Positions 17,512 to 26,753 of a stretch of DNA of 64,000 nt are shown one piece after another. Location of the stretch: assembly GCF_026686735.1 (NCBI RefSeq), contig NZ_CP113432.1, positions 5,569,001 to 5,633,000 of the forward strand, written 5' to 3'. The notes under the pieces were generated by a model. The model ran no database searches and was not told where the DNA came from. It was given only the letters and a program-made list of their open reading frames with translations. The position numbers were made by a program, and so were the translations under genes. Numbering within the stretch: position 1 is the stretch's first letter; each line of letters begins with the position of its first letter. The stretch is from Pseudomonas triclosanedens. Lineage in GTDB: Bacteria; Pseudomonadota; Gammaproteobacteria; Pseudomonadales; Pseudomonadaceae.

Positions 17512-20160
17512 ATGCAAGACCTCGATCCCGTCGAAACCCAGGAGTGGCTGGACGCCCTGGAATCCGTTCTCGACCGCGAAGGTGAGGAACGCGCTCACTA
17601 CCTGATGACCCGCATGGGCGAACTGGCTACCCGCACCGGTACCCAACTGCCCTACGCCATCACCACGCCGTACCGCAACACCATCCCGGTCACCCACGAA
17701 GCCCGTATGCCTGGCGACCTGTTCATGGAACGCCGCATCCGCTCCCTGGTGCGCTGGAACGCCCTGGCGATGGTGATGAAGGCCAACAAGAACGACCCGG
17801 ACCTGGGCGGCCACATCTCCTCCTTCGCTTCCTCGGCGACCCTCTACGACGTCGGCTTCAACTATTTCTTCCAGGCCCCGACCGAAGAGCACGGCGGCGA
17901 CCTGGTGTTCTTCCAGGGCCACGCATCCCCTGGCGTCTACGCCCGCGCCTTCCTTGAAGGCCGCATCAGCGAAGATCAACTGAACAACTTCCGCCAGGAA
18001 GTGGACGGCAACGGCCTGTCCTCCTACCCGCACCCCTGGCTGATGCCGGACTTCTGGCAGTTCCCGACCGTATCGATGGGCCTGGGCCCGATCCAGGCGA
18101 TCTACCAGGCGCGCTTCATGAAGTACCTGGAAAGCCGCGGCTTCATCCCCGCCGGCAAGCAGAAGGTCTGGTGCTTCATGGGCGACGGCGAGTGCGACGA
18201 GCCCGAATCCCTCGGCGCGATCTCCCTGGCCGGGCGCGAGAAGCTGGACAACCTGATCTTCGTCATCAACTGCAACCTGCAGCGCCTCGACGGCCCGGTT
18301 CGCGGCAACGGCAAGATCATCCAGGAACTCGAAGGCGTATTCCGCGGCGCCGAGTGGAACGTCAACAAGGTGGTCTGGGGCCGCTTCTGGGACCCACTGT
18401 TCGCCAAGGACACCGCCGGCCTGCTGCAGCAGCGCATGGACGAAGTCATCGACGGCGAGTACCAGAACTACAAAGCCAAGGACGGTGCCTACGTGCGTGA
18501 GCACTTCTTCGGTGCGCGTCCGGAGCTGCTGGAGATGGTCAAGGATCTCTCCGACGAAGAGATCTGGAAGCTCAACCGTGGCGGCCATGACCCCTACAAG
18601 GTCTATGCGGCCTATCACCAGGCGGTCAACCACAAGGGCCAGCCGACCGTCATCCTGGCCAAGACCATCAAGGGCTATGGCACAGGCTCCGGCGAAGCGA
18701 AGAATATCGCGCACAACGTCAAGAAGGTCGACGTCGAGTCCCTGAAGTCGTTCCGCGACAAGTTCGACATCCCGATCAAGGATGCCGACCTGGAAAACCT
18801 GCCTTTCTACCGCCCCGAAGAAGGCAGCGCCGAAGCCAAGTACCTGGCTTCCCGCCGTGCCGCCCTGGGCGGTGTGATGCCGGTTCGCCGCGAGAAGAGC
18901 TTCCAGGTTCCGGTTCCCCCGCTGGAAACCCTCAAGGCTATTCTCGATGGTTCGGGCGACCGCGAGATTTCCACCACGATGGCCTTCGTGCGGATCATCT
19001 CGCAGTTGGTCAAGGACAAGGAGCTCGGCCCGCGCATCGTCCCGATCGTCCCGGACGAAGCCCGTACCTTCGGTATGGAAGGCATGTTCCGCCAGCTCGG
19101 CATCTACTCCTCGGTAGGCCAGTTGTACGAGCCGGTGGATAAAGACCAGGTGATGTTCTACCGCGAGGACAAGAAAGGTCAGATCCTCGAAGAAGGCATC
19201 AACGAAGCCGGCGCCATGTCCAGCTGGATCGCGGCGGGTACTTCGTACTCCACGCACAACCAGCCGATGCTGCCGTTCTATATCTTCTACTCGATGTTCG
19301 GCTTCCAGCGCATCGGCGACCTGGCCTGGGCCGCAGGCGACAGCCGCGCCCACGGCTTCCTGATCGGCGGCACCGCTGGCCGTACCACCCTGAACGGCGA
19401 GGGCCTGCAGCACGAAGACGGTCACAGCCACCTGCTGGCCGCGACCATTCCGAACTGCCGTACCTACGATCCGACCTATGCCTACGAGCTGGCGGTGATC
19501 ATCCGCGAAGGCTCGCGCCAGATGATCGAAGAGCAGCAGGACATCTTCTACTACATCACCGTGATGAACGAGAACTACGTCCAGCCGGCCATGCCCAAGG
19601 GTGTAGAGGAAGGCATCATCAAGGGCATGTACCTGCTCGACGAGGACAAGAAGGAAGCCGCGCACCACGTGCAACTGCTGGGCTCGGGCACCATCCTGCG
19701 CGAAGTGGAGGAAGCCGCGAAGATCCTGCGCAACGACTTCGGCATCGGCGCCGACGTCTGGTCGGTACCCAGCTTCAACGAACTGCGCCGCGACGGCCTG
19801 GCCGTGGAGCGCTGGAACCGCCTGCACCCGGGCCAGAAGCCCAAGCAGAGCTACGTCGAAGAGTGCCTCTCCGGCCGCAAGGGCCCGGTCGTCGCCTCCA
19901 CCGACTACATGAAGCTCTACGCCGAGCAGATCCGCCAGTGGGTTCCGAGCAAGGAGTACAAGGTGCTGGGCACCGACGGCTTCGGCCGCAGCGACAGCCG
20001 CCGCAAGCTGCGCGACTTCTTCGAAGTGGACCGTCACTGGGTCGTTCTGGCCGCGCTGGAAGCCCTGGCCGACCGTGGTGATATCGAACCCAAGGTGGTG
20101 GCCGAAGCCATCGCCAGGTTCGGCATCAACCCCGAAAAACGCAACCCGCTGGACTGCTGA
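17512..20160 (+). CDS. aceE: Pyruvate dehydrogenase E1 component
   Basis: An 882-aa homodimeric-type E1 that decarboxylates pyruvate with thiamine diphosphate and acetylates the lipoyl groups of AceF. The thiamine/Mg site is visible as GDGECDEPES (residues 224-233) ending in NCN (about 253-255). The C-terminal half carries the transketolase-like pyrimidine domain with EGINEAGAMSSWIAAGTSYS (about 562-581). Length equals the P. aeruginosa protein. The ATG at 17512 follows GGAGC. It forms an operon with aceF (11-base gap); no E3 gene follows. Likely controlled through the two palindromes upstream. Confidence 0.97.
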   Translation: MQDLDPVETQEWLDALESVLDREGEERAHYLMTRMGELATRTGTQLPYAITTPYRNTIPVTHEARMPGDLFMERRIRSLVRWNALAMVMKANKNDPDLGGHISSFASSATLYDVGFNYFFQAPTEEHGGDLVFFQGHASPGVYARAFLEGRISEDQLNNFRQEVDGNGLSSYPHPWLMPDFWQFPTVSMGLGPIQAIYQARFMKYLESRGFIPAGKQKVWCFMGDGECDEPESLGAISLAGREKLDNLIFVINCNLQRLDGPVRGNGKIIQELEGVFRGAEWNVNKVVWGRFWDPLFAKDTAGLLQQRMDEVIDGEYQNYKAKDGAYVREHFFGARPELLEMVKDLSDEEIWKLNRGGHDPYKVYAAYHQAVNHKGQPTVILAKTIKGYGTGSGEAKNIAHNVKKVDVESLKSFRDKFDIPIKDADLENLPFYRPEEGSAEAKYLASRRAALGGVMPVRREKSFQVPVPPLETLKAILDGSGDREISTTMAFVRIISQLVKDKELGPRIVPIVPDEARTFGMEGMFRQLGIYSSVGQLYEPVDKDQVMFYREDKKGQILEEGINEAGAMSSWIAAGTSYSTHNQPMLPFYIFYSMFGFQRIGDLAWAAGDSRAHGFLIGGTAGRTTLNGEGLQHEDGHSHLLAATIPNCRTYDPTYAYELAVIIREGSRQMIEEQQDIFYYITVMNENYVQPAMPKGVEEGIIKGMYLLDEDKKEAAHHVQLLGSGTILREVEEAAKILRNDFGIGADVWSVPSFNELRRDGLAVERWNRLHPGQKPKQSYVEECLSGRKGPVVASTDYMKLYAEQIRQWVPSKEYKVLGTDGFGRSDSRRKLRDFFEVDRHWVVLAALEALADRGDIEPKVVAEAIARFGINPEKRNPLDC

Positions 20161-20171
20161 GGAGAGGCACG

Positions 20172-21812
20172 ATGAGCGAACTGATTCGTGTACCCGACAT
20201 CGGCAATGGCCAGGGTGAAGTCATCGAGCTGCTGGTCAAGGTCGGCGATACCGTCGAAGCCGACCAGAGCCTGCTGACCCTGGAGTCGGACAAGGCCAGC
20301 ATGGAGATTCCCTCGCCGAAAGCCGGTGTGGTGAAGAGCCTGAAGGTCAAGGTGGGCGACACCCTGAAGGAAGGCGACGAAATCCTCGAACTGGAAGTCG
20401 AAGGCGGTTCCGCTGCAGCCGAAGCCCCCAAGGCCGAAGCGCAGGCACCGGCCGCCGAGGCACCGAAGGCAGAAGCTCCGGCCACTGCCCCGGCACCGGC
20501 TGCCGCTCCGGCCGCCGGCGCCAGCGTCCAGGACATCCATGTCCCGGACATCGGCTCGGCCGGCAAGGCCAACGTCATCGAAGTCATGGTGAAAGCCGGC
20601 GACACGGTCGAAGCCGACCAGTCGCTGATCACCCTGGAATCGGACAAGGCCAGCATGGAAATCCCCTCGCCGGCCTCCGGCGTGGTGGAAAGCGTGTCGA
20701 TCAAGGTCGGTGACGAAGTCGGCACCGGCGACCTCATCCTCAAGCTCAAGGTCGCAGGTGCTGCTGCGCCAGCCGAAGCTCAAGCTCCGGCTGCAGCTCC
20801 GGCCGCTGCTGCTCCTGCCGCAGCTCCAGCGCCGGCTGCCGCCGCACCGGCCAAAGCTGTCGATGCAAGCCCGGTGGGCGCGCCCAGTCGTGACGGCGCC
20901 AAGGTTCACGCCGGCCCCGCCGTGCGCATGGTTGCCCGCGAGTTCGGTGTCGACCTGGCCGAAGTGAAGGGTACCGGCCCGAAAGGCCGTATCCTCAAGG
21001 AAGACGTGCAGGCGTTCGTGAAAGAACAACTGCAGCGCGGCAAGTCAGGCGCGCCGGCTGGCGCTACCGCTGGCGCGGGCATCCCGCCGATCCCGGAAGT
21101 CGACTTCAGCAAGTTCGGCGACGTGGAAGAAGTGGCGATGACCCGCCTGATGCAGGTCGGCGCCGCCAACCTGCATCGCAGTTGGCTGAACGTGCCGCAC
21201 GTGACCCAGTTCGACTCCGCCGACATCACCGAGATGGAAGCCTTCCGCATTGCGCAGAAGGCCGTCGCGGAGAAGGCCGGCGTCAAGCTGACCGTGCTGC
21301 CGATCCTGCTCAAGGCCTGTGCACACCTGCTCAAGGAAATGCCGGACTTCAACAGCTCCCTGGCCCCCAGCGGCAAGGCGCTGATCCGCAAGAAGTACGT
21401 GCACATCGGTTTTGCCGTGGATACGCCCGACGGCCTGCTGGTGCCGGTCATCAGGAACGTCGACCAGAAGAGCCTCCTGCAGCTCGCCGCCGAAGCCGCC
21501 GAACTGGCCGAGAAAGCGCGCACCAAGAAGCTCTCCGCCGACGCGATGCAGGGCGCCTGCTTCACCATCTCCAGCCTCGGCCACATTGGCGGCACCGGCT
21601 TCACGCCGATCGTCAACGCGCCGGAAGTGGCGATCCTCGGTGTGAGCAAGGCGACCATCCAGCCGGTATGGGACGGCAAGGCCTTCCAGCCGCGCCTGAT
21701 GCTGCCGCTGTCGCTGTCCTACGATCACCGCGTGATCAACGGGGCGGCCGCCGCGCGCTACACCAAGCGACTGTCCGACTTGCTGGGCGATATCCGCACC
21801 CTGCTGCTGTAA
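20172..21812 (+). CDS. aceF: Dihydrolipoamide acetyltransferase (PDH E2)
   Basis: A 546-aa E2 core of the pyruvate dehydrogenase complex. Two lipoyl domains are seen, with lipoylated lysines at about K41 and K159, each in ESDKASMEIPSP; the DNA around both is nearly identical, a sign of internal duplication. Each is followed by an Ala/Pro-rich flexible linker (about 80-118 and 195-235). A peripheral subunit-binding domain follows at about 245-285, then the catalytic acetyltransferase domain with the active-site His near residue 519 in YDHRVINGAAAARY. An RBS (GGAGAGG) lies between aceE and the ATG. Confidence 0.97.
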   Translation: MSELIRVPDIGNGQGEVIELLVKVGDTVEADQSLLTLESDKASMEIPSPKAGVVKSLKVKVGDTLKEGDEILELEVEGGSAAAEAPKAEAQAPAAEAPKAEAPATAPAPAAAPAAGASVQDIHVPDIGSAGKANVIEVMVKAGDTVEADQSLITLESDKASMEIPSPASGVVESVSIKVGDEVGTGDLILKLKVAGAAAPAEAQAPAAAPAAAAPAAAPAPAAAAPAKAVDASPVGAPSRDGAKVHAGPAVRMVAREFGVDLAEVKGTGPKGRILKEDVQAFVKEQLQRGKSGAPAGATAGAGIPPIPEVDFSKFGDVEEVAMTRLMQVGAANLHRSWLNVPHVTQFDSADITEMEAFRIAQKAVAEKAGVKLTVLPILLKACAHLLKEMPDFNSSLAPSGKALIRKKYVHIGFAVDTPDGLLVPVIRNVDQKSLLQLAAEAAELAEKARTKKLSADAMQGACFTISSLGHIGGTGFTPIVNAPEVAILGVSKATIQPVWDGKAFQPRLMLPLSLSYDHRVINGAAAARYTKRLSDLLGDIRTLLL

Positions 21813-21894
21813 TCGCGTCACCGCTGCAAGCGTTGTCAGGGGCCGGTCGCATCCGGCCCTTCCTCTCGACGAGCACGCCACGCTCGTTCTCTCC

Positions 21895-21925
21895 AGCCCT
21901 GCCGGACGGCAGGGCTTCTTTTTTT
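21895..21925 (+). terminator. Rho-independent terminator of aceEF
   Basis: A perfect 9-bp stem (AGCCCTGCC with GGCAGGGCT) with a 4-base loop is followed by TCTTTTTTT. It lies 83 bases after the aceF stop. A weaker GGGCCGG/CCGGCCC hairpin precedes it near 21839-21860. Confidence 0.9.
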
Positions 21926-22102
21926 GCACGGGCGTACTGCTGACGCAACCTGCGCGCGGGCCCGCAGGGCACTCAACTTCCTTGCCGAATGGCCGATACA
22001 GACTTGGCTTGTCAGCGCACTGCGCATCATGCAAATCTTGCCAACGCCCATCGAAGTCGGCCGAGGCCATGTACCTCGCCAGCACCTGGAAATCCGCCGC
22101 GC

Positions 22103-24802
22103 ATGAAGAGTCATCCCGATGCCGCCAGCCGTTCGGCGGCCGAGGTTGTCACGCAGCTCCCCGTCCCTTCGCGGCTCGGGATGTTGCGCTTCGAGCGCCT
22201 GAATGAACCCAGTTGGACCCTGCTCTTCCTCGACCCGGTCTGCGAACGACAGATCGGCGTTCCCGCCCAGGATCTGTGCGGCATTCTCGACTCACCCTAC
22301 GCCAGCCTGATGGAGCCCGAAGCGCGCCATCGGTTGCACGAGCAGGTGCAGCAGCAACTGCTCGCAGACGGTCGCTACCGGGTGCGCTACTGCCTGCACT
22401 CGCCGCGCGGCACGCTGAACATTCTGGAAGTCGGCGAAGCCTTCCAGCAGCACGGACGGCAACTGCTGCACGGCTACCTGCTGCAGGACGACGGCGATGC
22501 GCAGTCCGCCGAACTGGATCCTCGCCTGCTGGATCTCGAAGCGCAGAACATCCGCCTGAAGATGTCGCTGGAGATGTACCAGCGCTCCCAGGACGAACAC
22601 CTGCAGCACCTGGTGCGCTCACGCACCCAGCAGAATCTGATCGTGCGCCTGGCACGCCACCGCTACCTGTCAAGCGACCCGCTGCTGGAAGCCGCGCAGC
22701 TCATCGCGCAAGCCGCCTGCGAAGCCTATGACGTCGCCCGCGCCGGTATCTGGCGGCTGAGCCAGGAGAATCGCCTGGAAGCGGTGACCATCTACCGCCG
22801 CGATACCGACCAGTACGAGAAGCCGGCTGACATCGATGCCAGCCGCTTCCCCAAATACCTCGAAGCAGTCCACAGCGGCCGCGCCATCGATGCCCACAAT
22901 GCCCTGCAGGACCCGCGCACCCAGGAACTGGCGCAGCGCTACCTGCGTCCGCAGAGCATCAGTGCGCTGCTCGACGCCACCATCCGTGTCGGCGGCGAGG
23001 TGGTCGGCGTGCTCTGCCTGGAGCACGTCGGTGAAGTGCGCATGTGGCAGAGCGACGAAATCGCCTTCGCTGGCGAACTGGCCGACCAGTACGCCCAGGT
23101 GCTGATGAACCATGAGCGGCGCAACGTCTCCAGTGCCCTGCACCTGTTCCAGCGCGCCGTCGAGCAGAGCGCCAGCGCCTTCCTGCTGATCGACCGCGAT
23201 GGCCTGGTCGAGTACGTCAACCCCAGCTTCACCGCCATCACACAGTACGGTGCCGACGAAGTGCGCGGCCGCCGCCTGCCGGAACTGCCGGCGCTGGCCA
23301 ACCTCAGCGAGCTGCTGTTCGACGCGCGCTCCACCCTGGTTACGCAGAACAGTTGGCAGGGCGAGTTCCGCAGCCGGCGCAAGAATCTCGAACCCTACTG
23401 GGGCCAGTTGTCGCTGTCGAAGGTCTACGATGACAAGGGCGAGCTGACGCACTACATCGGCATCTACGAAGACATCACCCAGAGCAAGCTGGCCCAGCAG
23501 CACATCGAAAAGCTCGCCTACCGCGACAACCTCACCGGGCTGGCCAACCGTCATTACTTCATCAGCGCCCTCGAAGAGCGCCTGCAGGCTGGCAGCGAGC
23601 ATTCGCTGAGCCTGCTGCTGGTGGACATCGACAACTTCAAGCGGATCAACGATAGCCTCGGCCACCAGACCGGCGACAAGTTGCTGGCCAACCTGGCTCG
23701 GCGCCTGCGCAGCAGCCTGAGCGACAGCGCCACCCTGGCGCGCTTCGCCAGCAACGAATTCGCCGTGCTGCTGGAGGAGTCCGTCGCCGGCCGTGGCGAA
23801 CAGATCGCCGCGCAGATCCTCGGCGTCCTCGACAAACCGCTGTTCGTCGACAACCAGTTGATCAGCATCACCGGTTCCATCGGCATCGCCTACGCACCCC
23901 AGCACGGCGAGGATCCGCAGACGCTGATGAAGCATGCGGGTCTCGCGCTGCACAAGGCCAAGGCCAACGGCAAGCACCAGGTGCAGACCTTCACCGAGGC
24001 GATGACCGCCGAGGCCAGCTACAAGCTGTTCGTCGAGAGCAACCTGCGCCGCGCACTGGTACAGGACGAACTGGCGGTGCACTACCAGCCCAAGCTGTGC
24101 CTGCGCAGCGGTCATCTGCTCGGCCTCGAAGCCCTGCTGCGCTGGCAGCACCCGGAAAAAGGCATGATCCGCCCGGACCAGTTCATCAGCGTGGCCGAGG
24201 AAACCGGGCTGATCATCCCGATCGGCAAGTGGGTGATCCGCCAGGCTTGCCGGCAGGTCCGCGAGCTTGCCAGCAAGGGCCTGGGCGAACTGCACATCGC
24301 CATCAACCTGTCGCCCAAGCAGTTCAGCGACCCGGACCTGGTCGGTTCCATCGCCGCGATTCTCCAGGAAGAAGGCATCCCGGCACGCCAACTGGAGCTG
24401 GAGCTGACCGAAAGCCTGCTGCTGGACGCCACCGACGACACCCGCCAGCAACTGGAGCGCCTGAAGAACCTCGGCCTGACCCTGGCAATGGACGACTTCG
24501 GCACCGGCTACTCATCGCTGAGCTATTTGAAGAAGTTCCCCATCGACGTGATCAAGATCGATCGCAGCTTCATCAAGGACATCCCGGACAACCAGGACGA
24601 CATGGAAATCACCTCGGCAGTGATCGCGATGGCCCACAACCTCAAGCTGCAAGTGGTCGCCGAAGGCGTGGAGACTGCCGCGCAACTGGCCTTCCTGCGC
24701 CGCAACCGCTGCGATATCGGCCAGGGCTACCTGTTCGACCGCCCCATTCCCGGCACCGACCTTTCGTCCAGCCTGCTGCGCTACCCCTGCCGTCCGCACT
24801 GA
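22103..24802 (+). CDS. dipA: Cyclic-di-GMP phosphodiesterase DipA (PAS-GAF-PAS-GGDEF-EAL)
   Basis: An 899-aa cytoplasmic c-di-GMP signalling protein equivalent to P. aeruginosa PA5017 (DipA/Pch), which promotes biofilm dispersal and generates cell-to-cell c-di-GMP differences at division. Domain order: N-terminal PAS-like (about 20-130), coiled-coil, GAF (about 190-340), PAS/PAC (about 355-470), GGDEF (about 480-640) and EAL (about 655-895). The GGDEF motif is degenerate (ASNEF, about 549-553), so cyclase activity is not expected. The EAL side keeps EALLRW (about 676-681), the NLSPKQF Asn and DDFGTGYSS. The ATG at 22103 is preferred to 21989 because the extra 38 residues are low-complexity and the remaining length equals the known protein. 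Confidence 0.92.
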   Translation: MKSHPDAASRSAAEVVTQLPVPSRLGMLRFERLNEPSWTLLFLDPVCERQIGVPAQDLCGILDSPYASLMEPEARHRLHEQVQQQLLADGRYRVRYCLHSPRGTLNILEVGEAFQQHGRQLLHGYLLQDDGDAQSAELDPRLLDLEAQNIRLKMSLEMYQRSQDEHLQHLVRSRTQQNLIVRLARHRYLSSDPLLEAAQLIAQAACEAYDVARAGIWRLSQENRLEAVTIYRRDTDQYEKPADIDASRFPKYLEAVHSGRAIDAHNALQDPRTQELAQRYLRPQSISALLDATIRVGGEVVGVLCLEHVGEVRMWQSDEIAFAGELADQYAQVLMNHERRNVSSALHLFQRAVEQSASAFLLIDRDGLVEYVNPSFTAITQYGADEVRGRRLPELPALANLSELLFDARSTLVTQNSWQGEFRSRRKNLEPYWGQLSLSKVYDDKGELTHYIGIYEDITQSKLAQQHIEKLAYRDNLTGLANRHYFISALEERLQAGSEHSLSLLLVDIDNFKRINDSLGHQTGDKLLANLARRLRSSLSDSATLARFASNEFAVLLEESVAGRGEQIAAQILGVLDKPLFVDNQLISITGSIGIAYAPQHGEDPQTLMKHAGLALHKAKANGKHQVQTFTEAMTAEASYKLFVESNLRRALVQDELAVHYQPKLCLRSGHLLGLEALLRWQHPEKGMIRPDQFISVAEETGLIIPIGKWVIRQACRQVRELASKGLGELHIAINLSPKQFSDPDLVGSIAAILQEEGIPARQLELELTESLLLDATDDTRQQLERLKNLGLTLAMDDFGTGYSSLSYLKKFPIDVIKIDRSFIKDIPDNQDDMEITSAVIAMAHNLKLQVVAEGVETAAQLAFLRRNRCDIGQGYLFDRPIPGTDLSSSLLRYPCRPH

Positions 24803-24883
24803 TCCCCGCAGCGGTGCCAAAACGCTGTAATCTTCGGCGAGTACGAGAGTCTATTGCCGCCCCATCCAGAGGAGACGAATGCC

Positions 24884-25531
24884 ATGGTCCTGCGCTCGCA
24901 AATACTTGCCCACAAGCTGGAACTGCCCAGCTCCGCCCAGGCCTTGCCGGGCCGGGAAAGCCCGATGCCAGTGCCCGAAGCGCATTACGTCAATGGCCGC
25001 CCGCTGAGCGCTCCGTTCCCCGCTGGCCTGCAGCAGATCGTGCTGGGCCTGGGCTGCTTCTGGGGTGCCGAACGACGCTTCTGGCAACAGCCGGGCGTGT
25101 GGGTGACTGCCGTGGGCTACGCCGGCGGTCACACGCCGAACCCGACCTACGACGAAGTCTGCTCCGGCCTGACCGGCCACAGTGAAGTCGTGCTGGTAGT
25201 CTACGACCCGAACGAAACCAGCATCGAGGCCCTGTTGAAGGTGTTCTGGGAATCCCATGACCCGACCCAGGGCATGCGCCAGGGCAACGACACGGGTACC
25301 CAGTACCGCTCGGCGATCTACTGGTACGACCAGGCCCAGAAAGCCGCCATCGACACCAGCCGCACCGCCTTTCAGAAGGAACTGAGCGCCCGTGGCTACG
25401 GCGAGATCACCACGGAAATCCGTGAAGTGCCGCCGTTCTACTACGCCGAGGCCTACCACCAGCAATACCTGGCGAAGAATCCCAACGGTTACTGCGGCCT
25501 GGGCGGCACGGGTGTCTGCCTGCCGGCGTAA
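24884..25531 (+). CDS. msrA: Peptide methionine-S-sulfoxide reductase MsrA
   Basis: A 215-aa reductase of the S epimer of methionine sulfoxide in proteins. The catalytic cysteine is in [11 protein letters not shown] (about 53-63). The C-terminal [14 protein letters not shown] supplies two resolving cysteines recycled by thioredoxin, and a thioredoxin gene (trxC) lies about 22 kb away. The start at 24884 is set by AGAGGAG about 10 bases upstream. It probably has its own promoter, with 81 bases after dipA. Confidence 0.95.
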   Translation: MVLRSQILAHKLELPSSAQALPGRESPMPVPEAHYVNGRPLSAPFPAGLQQIVLGLGCFWGAERRFWQQPGVWVTAVGYAGGHTPNPTYDEVCSGLTGHSEVVLVVYDPNETSIEALLKVFWESHDPTQGMRQGNDTGTQYRSAIYWYDQAQKAAIDTSRTAFQKELSARGYGEITTEIREVPPFYYAEAYHQQYLAKNPNGYCGLGGTGVCLPA

Positions 25532-25711
25532 TGGCAACGCATCGGCAAGTTGACGTAGAGCGCAGCGAAGCCTGTCACCGCCCGAGTACGGGCAGCATCG
25601 GTATCGCGTCGCTCCCCCCATCCCGCGGGCGCCTCGCCGCATGACTGCGCCCAGGAAGGAAATCGCGTCAGGAACATCGTGGATGAATCCACGCCTGCGC
25701 AGAGCCCAAAG

Positions 25712-25741
25712 AAAAAGCCCCGGCACTGCCGGGGCTTTTTT
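25712..25741. terminator. Bidirectional terminator between msrA and rlmJ
   Basis: AAAAAGCCCCGGC and GCCGGGGCTTTTTT form a long stem with an A-tract on one side and a T-tract on the other, so it serves both converging genes. Its last base overlaps the rlmJ stop codon. Confidence 0.9.
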
Positions 25742-26577
25742 CATTCGGAGATCAGCCAGTCGAGCTGCCAGCTTCCCTCGCTCTGTGCCAGCACCTCGGC
25801 CAGCCAGGGCAGCAGGCTGCGCAGCTCGTCTTCCAGCGGCCACGGCGGGTTGGCAATGACCAGCCCGGAGCCGTTCAGGCGGTCGGCGCTGTCGGCCGGG
25901 TGCACGCACAACTCCACGCGCAGCAGCTTTGGTGCAGAGCTCCTTTCCAGCCCCTGGTAGAAACGCCTGAGCTGGTGGCGGTCCTTGATCGGGTACCAGA
26001 TCGCAACCACGGTCTGGCGCATGCGGCGGATGGCTTCTTCCAGCGCGGCGACGCAGCGCTGCAGCTCGTCACCCTGCTCGAACGGCGGGTCGATCAGCAG
26101 CACCCCGCGCTTTTCCGCCACCGGCAGGAAGGCTCGCGGCAACAGCCAGCCATCGCCCTGATGCACGGCAATACGGCGTTCGCCGGCCATGTTGGCCTTG
26201 AGCAGGCGGCCATCTTCGGGGTGCAGTTCGTTGAGCAGCACGCGATCCTGCGGACGGGTCAGGCGGCGTGCCAACTCCGGCGAGCCGGGATAGAACTCCA
26301 GGCCGCCATCGGGATTGAGCGCACTCAACACGTCCAGGTAATCCTGAATCAGTTCCGGCAGGTCGCCGCGCCCCCATAGACGGCCGATGCCCGACTCCCA
26401 CTCGCCAGTACGGCTGGCTTCGTCGCCCAGCAGGTCGTACAGGCCAACGCCGGAGTGGCTGTCCAGGTAGGCGAAGGGCGTGTCCTTGCGCGCCATCAGC
26501 GCGAAGATGCGCGCGAGGGTGATGTGTTTGAGCACGTCAGCGTGGTTGCCGGCGTGGTAGGCGTGGCGGTAATTCAT
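25741..26577 (-). CDS. rlmJ: 23S rRNA (adenine-2030-N6) methyltransferase RlmJ
   Basis: A 278-aa SAM-dependent methyltransferase that modifies A2030 of 23S rRNA. It opens MNYRHAYHAGNHADVLKH, the family signature. It then shows a SAM-binding DSHSGVGLYDL (about 39-49) and the catalytic DPPFEQ (about 162-167) as the N6-adenine D-P-P-F motif. Length is normal. It is convergent with msrA and divergent from the acyl-CoA dehydrogenase, with a 176-base promoter region upstream. Confidence 0.93.
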   Translation of the reverse strand: MNYRHAYHAGNHADVLKHITLARIFALMARKDTPFAYLDSHSGVGLYDLLGDEASRTGEWESGIGRLWGRGDLPELIQDYLDVLSALNPDGGLEFYPGSPELARRLTRPQDRVLLNELHPEDGRLLKANMAGERRIAVHQGDGWLLPRAFLPVAEKRGVLLIDPPFEQGDELQRCVAALEEAIRRMRQTVVAIWYPIKDRHQLRRFYQGLERSSAPKLLRVELCVHPADSADRLNGSGLVIANPPWPLEDELRSLLPWLAEVLAQSEGSWQLDWLISE

Positions 26578-26753
26578 GGGTAGCGGGCTCCTCGAGGCGC
26601 GCAGTTTAGGTCGTGTCGAGGGGGCGGCGCGAGTCCGCCGTCGGCAACTGCGTCCCGAGTCGTGATGTTTTAACCCTTTATCACGCTCATGGATGATTCT
26701 GTGCGCGCTTCATTCACCAGACTAGACTGCGGCGATTCCAACGGAGGTCGACC

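Noticed and set aside
17467..20037. 856-codon frame antisense to aceE
   Set aside because: A shadow caused by the GC-rich third positions of aceE; composition is low-complexity and no domain is visible.
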